NCBI GenBank assembly: GCA_027083475.1 | Contig: JALWON010000095.1 | Span: 1 to 7,198 of the forward strand | DNA from: Sulfurimonas sp. | GTDB lineage: Bacteria; Campylobacterota; Campylobacteria; Campylobacterales; Sulfurimonadaceae | DNA length: 7,198 bases | Direction: 5' to 3' | In this document: in pieces, positions 1 to 4,316 of the stretch | Layout of the letters: each line of letters opens with the position of its first letter | Position numbering within the stretch: the first letter of the stretch is position 1 | The notes under the pieces: generated by a model | The model's database searches: none | The model's input: only the letters and a program-made list of their open reading frames with translations | What the model was told of the DNA's origin: nothing | Translations under genes and position numbers: made by a program

Positions 1-121
1 ACATAAGGCTTTAGTGGATGGAGATATTTTGGTTGTGACGGGCTATGAAGCAGATATACTTGAATTTGAGAAAACTATAGGAAGGAGACACTATGTCGAT
101 TGGGGTAATTGGAGCTGGTAA
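1..121 (+). CDS. 3' end of upstream gene, possible RCK_C/TrkA-C domain tail (partial)
   Basis: Only the last 39 codons are present, in the one forward frame that is open at the left edge. It ends at TAA 119-121. The visible residues include VDGDILVVTGYEADILEFEK. A short 'GD-hydrophobic-hydrophobic-V-x-G' strand followed by a helix resembles the end of RCK_C (TrkA-C) domains of potassium channels and transporters, which regulate gating by binding small ligands. That match is to a weak general pattern, not to a family I can name firmly. The last 15 or so residues are basic and then Trp-rich (they include WGNWSW) and are read from DNA that also encodes the gpsA start, so they are probably not conserved. 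The 29-bp overlap with gpsA suggests cotranscription and coupled translation. Confidence 0.45.
   Translation, partial: HKALVDGDILVVTGYEADILEFEKTIGRRHYVDWGNWSW
79..88 (+). promoter_or_regulatory. Ribosome binding site of gpsA
   Basis: The purine run AGGAAGGAGA lies four bases before the ATG at 93 and is the strongest Shine-Dalgarno match in the window. It lies inside the end of the upstream reading frame and fixes the gpsA start. No separate promoter is visible in the 92 bases before gpsA. Confidence 0.75.
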
Positions 122-980
122 ATGGGGCTTAGCATTAGCCTTTGCTTTGAGTGAAAAAAATGATGTTTTGATAAGTTCAAGAACACCAAGAGATTTGAAA
201 AACTTTGTATCTTTAGAAAAAGTTTTAGAATGTGAGTATCTTGTCATCGCTATTCCTGCGCAACAGATTGCAGGATGGTTACAAGAGAATTTCACCTATA
301 CACATCAAAAGATTCTTGTTGTTTCTAAAGGTATAGAGGCAAGCAGTGGGCGTTTTTTAAATGAAATATATGCACAGCATGTCCCAGAAGATAAAATAGC
401 TTTTCTCTCAGGACCCTCATTTGCTACCGAGGTGCAAAAATCTTTACCAACAGCTCTGGTGGTCAATGCAAGTAATGAAGTTTTGAGTCAAGAGTTTGCA
501 GCACTTTTTCCTTCTTTTATAAAAGCATACACCTCTACAGATGTCATAGGAGCAGAAGTGGCAGGCGCTTATAAAAATGTGATTGCCATTGCTGCTGGAA
601 TTTGTGAAGGTCTGTCCCTTGGCAATAATGCAGCGGCTGCACTCATCTCAAGAGGTTTAGTAGAGATGCAACGTTTTGGGCTCTTTTATGGTGCGAAGAG
701 TGAAACGTTTACAGGGCTTGGAGGTGCAGGAGATTTGTTTTTGACAGCTTCATCAACAATGAGTAGAAATTTTCGTGTAGGACTTGGGTTAGCAAAGGGA
801 AAATCACAGGAAGATATTTTAAACGATTTAGGAGAAGTCGCAGAGGGAATAGGTACAGCCTATGCCATTCATGAAATCTCTAAAACCAATGATTTGTACT
901 TGCCTATAGCAAAAGAGGTGTATGCAGTGCTTGAGGGAAAAAATCCTCAAGCTTCTTTAGCGGACTTACTTTCACAATGA
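93..980 (+). CDS. gpsA: Glycerol-3-phosphate dehydrogenase [NAD(P)+]
   Basis: This cytosolic enzyme reduces dihydroxyacetone phosphate to sn-glycerol-3-phosphate, the backbone precursor of phospholipids. The N-terminal Rossmann fold starts at once with the dinucleotide loop GAGKWG (7-12). SKGIE (78-82) and LSGPSFATEV (105-114) are standard GpsA blocks. The C-terminal helical domain has GAYKN (158-162), whose K161 matches the catalytic lysine, then GLGGAGDL (208-215), SRN (224-226) and EVAEGIGTA (248-256). At 295 residues it is shorter than the usual 330 or so. The missing part is mainly the loop after SSR (28-30), where most homologues carry about 20 more residues with a YLPG-like motif. Campylobacterota GpsA proteins are similarly short, so I take it as intact. 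The strong ribosome site at 79-88 supports the ATG. Its stop overlaps the next start by ATGA. Confidence 0.96.
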   Translation: MSIGVIGAGKWGLALAFALSEKNDVLISSRTPRDLKNFVSLEKVLECEYLVIAIPAQQIAGWLQENFTYTHQKILVVSKGIEASSGRFLNEIYAQHVPEDKIAFLSGPSFATEVQKSLPTALVVNASNEVLSQEFAALFPSFIKAYTSTDVIGAEVAGAYKNVIAIAAGICEGLSLGNNAAAALISRGLVEMQRFGLFYGAKSETFTGLGGAGDLFLTASSTMSRNFRVGLGLAKGKSQEDILNDLGEVAEGIGTAYAIHEISKTNDLYLPIAKEVYAVLEGKNPQASLADLLSQ

Positions 981-2320
981 GTCAATATAGTAAAATTATA
1001 CTTGCCCTTTTTTTAGGAGTGGCATTTTATACATTGGCTTTGATGCTTTTCACACAAACACAGTCATTATTGATTGGAACAATTGCATTTTTGGTGACAC
1101 TTTGGACAAATGAAGGGCTTCCTTTAGGGGTGGTCTCCTTACTCCCTATTATTATATTTCCCTCTTTTGGTATTTTAGCGACAAAAGCTACGACAATAAA
1201 CTATGCACATCCCATCATCTACCTCTTTTTAGGGGGTTTTTTACTTGCCATTGCTGTTGAAAAAACAGAGTTACATCACTATATTGCCGATAAAATGCTC
1301 TCTTTATTTCCAAGTACACCGCGAGGGATTATCTTCTCTTTAGCTTTAACATCAGGACTTTTAAGTGCTATTCTCTCCAATACAACCACCACTCTTTTAC
1401 TCATATCAATAGCACTTTTTTTAACAAAAAATGAAAAATTAAAGATGCGTTTTGCTCTTGCTATCGCCTATGGAGCGAGTGTTGGCGGGATACTAACCCC
1501 CATAGGAACTCCTCCAAATCTTATACTTTTTGGCATTATCAGTGATAAATCCTTAGTGCCTATTGCTTTTTTTGAGTGGATTATGATGGTGGCACCACTT
1601 GTATTTTTGATGCTGTTTGTTGTCAGTTTTTTACTCTCTCTTGGCACAAAAAATATTACAATTACCCGAGAAAAACATCTTCAAGCTTTAACACCTGCAC
1701 AAAAACGAGTTTTATATATTTTAGGGGGACTGATTTTTATACTGATGATTAATGCCAAGATACAACCCTATTGGAGTGGACTAGGGATGAGTGAGCCTGT
1801 AATCTTACTCGGGAGTGGGCTTTTACTCTTTTTGGCACCATTTAAAATTTTGGATTGGGAAGAAGATAGTAAAAAAGTCCCTTTTAAGATTATGTTTTTG
1901 TTTGGTGCTGGATTTTCCATTGCCAAAGCTTTTAGTGTGACGGGGCTTGCAGATGAGATTGCTTCGCATCTGCTTGCCTTTACACACCTCTCTCCTTTGC
2001 TTTTACTTGTAATTGTGGCATCGCTGATTACCTTTACGACAGAGATTACTTCAAATACAGCTTTGATTTCTATTATGCTTCCTGTGATTTATGCTATTTC
2101 TGTGCAATCGGGTATGGATGTGAAACTTTTTATGATGGTGGCAACAGTTTGTGCAAGTTATGCTTTTATGCTTCCCATAGCAACAGCACCAAATGCCATT
2201 GCTATGAGTAGTGGGAGTGTAAAAATAACCGATATGCTGCGTTATGGAGTGATTTTAAATTTTGTAGGTATTTTTTTGATTGTACTCATTGCTGAGTACT
2301 TTTGGAAATATTTTATTTAA
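977..2320 (+). CDS. SLC13/DASS-family anion permease (sodium-coupled type)
   Basis: This is an inner-membrane secondary transporter of 447 residues, largely hydrophobic, with roughly 11 to 13 membrane or re-entrant segments. Two family hallmarks lie in symmetric halves: SNTTTT (134-139) with TPIGTPPNLI (174-183), and EITSNTA (356-362) with MLPIATAPNAI (398-408). SNT motifs form the sodium and substrate sites in characterised DASS proteins. The stretch CASYAFMLPIATAPNAI nearly matches the SLC13 signature, lacking only its final Val. No cytoplasmic RCK_C insert is seen; the largest soluble stretches are near 223-243 and 288-302. The substrate (dicarboxylate, sulfate, phosphate or other) cannot be assigned. 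The start overlaps the gpsA stop by four bases, with only a weak AGCGGA ribosome site at 959-964, so translation is probably coupled. Its 3' end overlaps a convergent small gene by eight bases. Confidence 0.9.
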   Translation: MSQYSKIILALFLGVAFYTLALMLFTQTQSLLIGTIAFLVTLWTNEGLPLGVVSLLPIIIFPSFGILATKATTINYAHPIIYLFLGGFLLAIAVEKTELHHYIADKMLSLFPSTPRGIIFSLALTSGLLSAILSNTTTTLLLISIALFLTKNEKLKMRFALAIAYGASVGGILTPIGTPPNLILFGIISDKSLVPIAFFEWIMMVAPLVFLMLFVVSFLLSLGTKNITITREKHLQALTPAQKRVLYILGGLIFILMINAKIQPYWSGLGMSEPVILLGSGLLLFLAPFKILDWEEDSKKVPFKIMFLFGAGFSIAKAFSVTGLADEIASHLLAFTHLSPLLLLVIVASLITFTTEITSNTALISIMLPVIYAISVQSGMDVKLFMMVATVCASYAFMLPIATAPNAIAMSSGSVKITDMLRYGVILNFVGIFLIVLIAEYFWKYFI

Positions 2321-2516
2321 GATTTTTTCTGCGTTTATAAAAGATAAAAAAATCTTTTATAATTAGAAAAAGAGCATAAAACCATAGAATATTTAAGATG
2401 ATATTGTGATTAATACCATGTGTATAGAGCCAAGGAAATCCCAGTGCAAAAGGCCACTTAAAAAAGTAAAAAAATAGTATTCCTGCCCCATAAAGCTCTT
2501 TTATAATTCTTTTCAT
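2313..2516 (-). CDS. Small hypothetical membrane protein, 67 residues
   Basis: I do not recognise this protein. Starting at the ATG at 2516-2514, it begins MKRIIKELYGAG, then has two hydrophobic, aromatic-rich stretches (about 11-31 and 38-60) split by a polar turn (YTHGINHN, 31-38). It ends in the basic tail KRRKNLK. That fits a two-helix inner-membrane protein with positively charged ends. Support for it being real is a sensible membrane layout, several Trp residues, a fit to the gap between two plus-strand genes, and a TATAAT box just upstream. The frame stays open further upstream, to an ATG at 2630, but that extension would cross the start of the Dabb gene, so I chose the internal start. 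It has no clear Shine-Dalgarno site. Its stop overlaps the permease end by eight bases, tail to tail. Confidence 0.6.
   Translation of the reverse strand: MKRIIKELYGAGILFFYFFKWPFALGFPWLYTHGINHNIILNILWFYALFLIIKDFFIFYKRRKNLK
2335..2362. other. Perfect AT-rich inverted repeat just after the permease gene
   Basis: TTATAAAAGAT (2335-2345) and ATCTTTTATAA (2352-2362) pair perfectly over 11 bp around a loop of six A. It lies 15 bases beyond the permease stop and inside the minus-strand small membrane protein gene, encoding part of its IIKDFFIFYK tail. It could be a weak terminator or 3' end for the permease mRNA. However, the stem has only one G-C pair and no T-run follows on either strand, so a chance product of AT-rich coding DNA is also possible. 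Confidence 0.35.
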
Positions 2517-2522
2517 AGCCCA

Positions 2523-2528
2523 ATTATA
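2523..2528 (-). promoter_or_regulatory. Candidate -10 box for the small membrane protein gene
   Basis: Read on the minus strand the sequence is TATAAT, a perfect -10 consensus, with only six bases (TGGGCT) before the ATG at 2516. A start site six to eight bases downstream would fall on or next to that ATG, implying a leaderless or nearly leaderless mRNA. There is no TTGACA-like -35, which is usual in Campylobacterota. The box overlaps the plus-strand -10 candidate, so one of the two could be incidental. Confidence 0.45.
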
Positions 2529-2530
2529 GT
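2525..2530 (+). promoter_or_regulatory. Candidate -10 box for the Dabb gene
   Basis: TATAGT lies 25 bases before the ATG at 2556, and TAAAAT at 2530-2535 is an overlapping alternative. Either gives a short leader of roughly 14 to 20 bases that holds the ribosome site AGGGAG (2546-2551). No -35 is apparent. An own promoter is needed because the preceding gene lies on the other strand. Confidence 0.5.
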
Positions 2531-2555
2531 AAAATAACACCAAAAAGGGAGTGAA

Positions 2556-2846
2556 ATGATAGTTCATATTGTAATGTTTCAATTTAAAGAGGAAAATAAG
2601 GCAGCAAATATTAAAAATGTCGTCGAACAACTTGAGGCTTTAGAAGAAAAAATAGATGTTTTGGCATCGATGGAAGTAGGGGTCGATTTTAATGGGAGTG
2701 AACGAGCTTTTGATTTGGCTTTATACTCTACATTTGCGACAAAAGAAGATTTAAAAACATATGCTACACATCCAGAGCATTTAAAAGTTGTGAAACTTAT
2801 TAAAGAAGTAAGCACTCAAAGTAGAGTTGTAGATTACATCAAGTGA
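2556..2846 (+). CDS. Dabb (stress-responsive A/B barrel) domain protein
   Basis: This 96-residue protein is a single Dabb domain, a ferredoxin-like dimeric alpha/beta barrel. Visible features are the first strand IVHIVMFQFK (2-11) with its His, a helix rich in Glu and Lys (about 13-33), the strand region MEVGVDFNGSERAFDLALYS (39-58), then FATKEDLKTYATHPEHLKVV (60-79) and the final strand SRVVDYI (89-95). The HPEH motif (72-75) is typical of the family. Members include plant stress proteins, polyketide cyclases and many bacterial proteins of unknown role, so no reaction can be assigned here. The start is set by AGGGAG four bases upstream. It seems to be monocistronic, flanked by a divergent gene and a convergent one, ending in a shared hairpin. 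It lies on the same strand as the genes on either side that form operons but is separated from both. Confidence 0.88.
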   Translation: MIVHIVMFQFKEENKAANIKNVVEQLEALEEKIDVLASMEVGVDFNGSERAFDLALYSTFATKEDLKTYATHPEHLKVVKLIKEVSTQSRVVDYIK

Positions 2847-2877
2847 TGTAAAAGGACTAAAAATGTCCTTTTGCATC
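2845..2877. terminator. Shared hairpin terminator between convergent Dabb and HIT genes
   Basis: GATGTAAAAGGAC (2845-2857) pairs with GTCCTTTTGCATC (2865-2877) over 13 bp, with one G-U pair in the plus-strand RNA, around a seven-base loop. The core AAAAGGAC/GTCCTTTT is perfect, and its A and T runs give a short T-tract on both strands, so it can serve both directions. It overlaps the last bases of the Dabb stop codon and includes the last HIT codons, with the HIT TAG partly in the loop. The T-tracts are only four long, so termination may be leaky. Confidence 0.6.
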
Positions 2878-3213
2878 CGCATCACTAAAATGATCCCATT
2901 TGAGTTTTGCACCCCCTAAAACATGAAAGTGAAGGTGTTTGACCTCTTGTCCGCCATCTTCACCAATATTTGTTACCACTCTATAGCCTGTCTTATCAAT
3001 CTTCACTTCTTTAGCAACTTCTTGGATAAATTGTGTCATCCCTTGCATTGTTTGGGTAGTAACTTCGTTGAAACTATCTACATGGATTTTTGGAATTGCT
3101 AAAATATGGAGTGGCGCTTTAGGATTAATGTCATGAAATGCAAGAAAATTATCATTCTCAAGTATCACATTTGCAGGTATCTCTTTATTGACTATTTTAC
3201 AAAATAAACACAT
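2857..3213 (-). CDS. HIT-family (histidine triad) nucleotide-binding protein, HinT-like
   Basis: HinT-type proteins hydrolyse nucleoside phosphoramidates and adenylated by-products in the cytosol; the exact substrate here is unknown. The 118-residue length is normal. The triad HLHFHVL is at 93-99, and by family knowledge the middle residue H95 is the nucleophile. The N-terminus CLFCKIVNKEIPA (2-14) is classic; C2 and C5 with H44 (in IPKIH) and H93 match the zinc site of Cys-containing members. FHDINPKAPLHILAIPK (26-42) and GEDGGQEV (84-91) also fit. The start ATG at 3213 has AAGAGG nine to ten bases upstream and an extended -10 at 3246-3236. It is divergent from pheS, an arrangement I recall in C. 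jejuni, and it converges on the Dabb gene with its TAG inside the shared hairpin. Confidence 0.94.
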   Translation of the reverse strand: MCLFCKIVNKEIPANVILENDNFLAFHDINPKAPLHILAIPKIHVDSFNEVTTQTMQGMTQFIQEVAKEVKIDKTGYRVVTNIGEDGGQEVKHLHFHVLGGAKLKWDHFSDADAKGHF

Positions 3214-3235
3214 GTTTGAACCTCTTTTTGTTTAA

Positions 3236-3246
3236 ATTATAGCATA
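3236..3246 (-). promoter_or_regulatory. Extended -10 promoter of the HIT gene
   Basis: On the minus strand the sequence is TATGCTATAAT, a perfect TATAAT preceded by the TGn extension. It lies 22 bases before the HIT ATG, leaving a short leader that contains the ribosome site AAGAGG (complement of 3221-3226). The extended -10 compensates for the lack of a -35 box. Confidence 0.6.
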
Positions 3247-3285
3247 TAAAAACATGAATGAAGCTATTTGTAACCTAAATTTGAC

Positions 3286-3291
3286 TATAAT
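3286..3291 (+). promoter_or_regulatory. -10 box for the pheS-pheT-aroA operon
   Basis: TATAAT lies 32 bases before the TTG start of pheS in an AT-rich stretch, with no recognisable -35. A start near 3298 would leave a leader of about 26 bases. That is too short for an attenuator with a Phe-rich leader peptide of the E. coli pheST kind, and none is visible between the HIT and pheS genes. Confidence 0.6.
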
Positions 3292-3312
3292 CCGGTTTAT
3301 ATTACCAAAAAT

Positions 3313-3317
3313 AGGAG
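3313..3317 (+). promoter_or_regulatory. Ribosome binding site that sets the TTG start of pheS
   Basis: AGGAG lies six bases before TTG 3324-3326. There is no in-frame ATG nearby that would keep the conserved PheS N-terminus, so this site decides for the TTG. Confidence 0.7.
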
Positions 3318-3323
3318 CTCTAT

Positions 3324-4316
3324 TTGAAAGAGTGGTACGATGCAATACAAGAAGCACAGAGTGTTGAGAGATTAGAAGAAATTCGTATCTCTGTGTTCGG
3401 GAAAAAGGGTGTTTTAGCGGCAGAATTTGTCAAAATGAAAAAAGCACCTAATGAAGAAAAAGCAACAATAGCAAAAGAGTTAAATACCCATAAAGCAAAC
3501 TTAATGAGTGAATTTACAGCTCGTAAAATTGTTTTACAAACGCAAGAACTGCAAAAAGCGATGCAAGCAGAAGCGATAGATGTTTCTCTCTTTAGTACAA
3601 ACTCACAAGCAGGAGCATTACATCCTGTTATGGAGACTATGGATAGAATAGTAGAGTATTTTAGCTCTATGAATTTTGCTGTAAAAACGGGACAAATTGT
3701 AGAGGATGATTTTAACAACTTTGAAGCGCTCAATCTTCCAAAGTACCATCCAGCACGTGATATGCAAGACACCTTTTATTTTAAGGATGAAATGCTCTTA
3801 AGAACACATACCTCACCTGTTCAAATTAGAACGATGATGAATACAAAACCACCTATTCGTATGATTGCTCCGGGTGCTGTGTTTCGCCGTGACTATGACT
3901 TGACACATACACCAATGTTTCACCAAATAGAAGGGCTTGTTGTTGATGATGCTGGAAAAGTCTCTTTTGCTAATCTCAAATTTATTTTAGAAGATTTTTT
4001 AAAGTATATGTTTGGTGATGTAGAAGTGCGTTTTCGCCCATCATTTTTCCCTTTTACAGAGCCATCTGCAGAAGTTGACATTAGTTGTGTTTTTTGTCAA
4101 GGAGAAGGCTGCCGTGTCTGTTCAAAAACTGGCTGGCTAGAAGTACTCGGATGTGGTATCGTCGATCCAAATGTCTTTGAAGCAGTGCGTTATAAAGATG
4201 TAAGTGGTTATGCTTTTGGTCTGGGTGTTGAGCGTTTTGCAATGCTGATTCATCACATAGGAGACCTTCGTTCCCTTTTTGAAGGTGATATTAAATTACT
4301 GGAGCAATTTCAATGA
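3324..4316 (+). CDS. pheS: Phenylalanyl-tRNA synthetase alpha subunit
   Basis: PheS carries the catalytic site of the cytosolic (alpha-beta)2 enzyme that charges tRNA-Phe. Residues 1-85 or so form the charged, coiled-coil tRNA-binding arm, including the conserved RISVFGKKGVL (21-31). The class II core follows: motif 1 near HPVMETMDRIVEYF (100-113), THTSPVQIR (161-169), motif 2 around GAVFRRDYDLTHTPMFHQIE (184-203) and motif 3 GYAFGLGVERFAML (295-308). A297 lies where an Ala controls the size of the Phe pocket in E. coli. Four cysteines (C255, C258, C263, C266) form a CxxC-x4-CxxC knuckle that is common in bacterial PheS. The length of 330 residues is normal. The start is a TTG with a good ribosome site at 3313-3317. 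Its stop overlaps pheT by ATGA, as expected for subunits made in equal amounts. Confidence 0.97.
   Translation: MKEWYDAIQEAQSVERLEEIRISVFGKKGVLAAEFVKMKKAPNEEKATIAKELNTHKANLMSEFTARKIVLQTQELQKAMQAEAIDVSLFSTNSQAGALHPVMETMDRIVEYFSSMNFAVKTGQIVEDDFNNFEALNLPKYHPARDMQDTFYFKDEMLLRTHTSPVQIRTMMNTKPPIRMIAPGAVFRRDYDLTHTPMFHQIEGLVVDDAGKVSFANLKFILEDFLKYMFGDVEVRFRPSFFPFTEPSAEVDISCVFCQGEGCRVCSKTGWLEVLGCGIVDPNVFEAVRYKDVSGYAFGLGVERFAMLIHHIGDLRSLFEGDIKLLEQFQ

Noticed and set aside
11..295. Antisense open frame opposite the gpsA start
   Set aside because: It overlaps the dinucleotide-binding region of gpsA and has no recognisable domain.
1008..1014. T7 run near the permease start as a phase-variable switch
   Set aside because: It is too short to be convincing and encodes ordinary Phe/Leu codons of a membrane helix in an intact frame.
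2517..2630. N-terminal extension of the small membrane protein to an ATG at 2630
   Set aside because: It would run through the Dabb start, ribosome site and promoter. The added residues are the complement of Dabb codons, so the ATG at 2516 is preferred.
3214..3323. Attenuator or T-box leader before pheS
   Set aside because: The gap to HIT is only 110 bases, the predicted leader is about 26 bases, and no Phe-rich leader peptide, T-box motif or terminator hairpin is visible.
3320..3772. Antisense open frame (150 codons) opposite the pheS N-terminal region
   Set aside because: Its Ser/Cys/Ala-rich product looks like the complement of coding DNA. The pheS frame is conserved through the whole stretch.
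4086..4131. Four-cysteine knuckle in PheS (residues 255-266) as a novel zinc insertion
   Set aside because: The same CxxC-x4-CxxC pattern followed by a GWLE-like motif is common in bacterial PheS, so it is not unusual.
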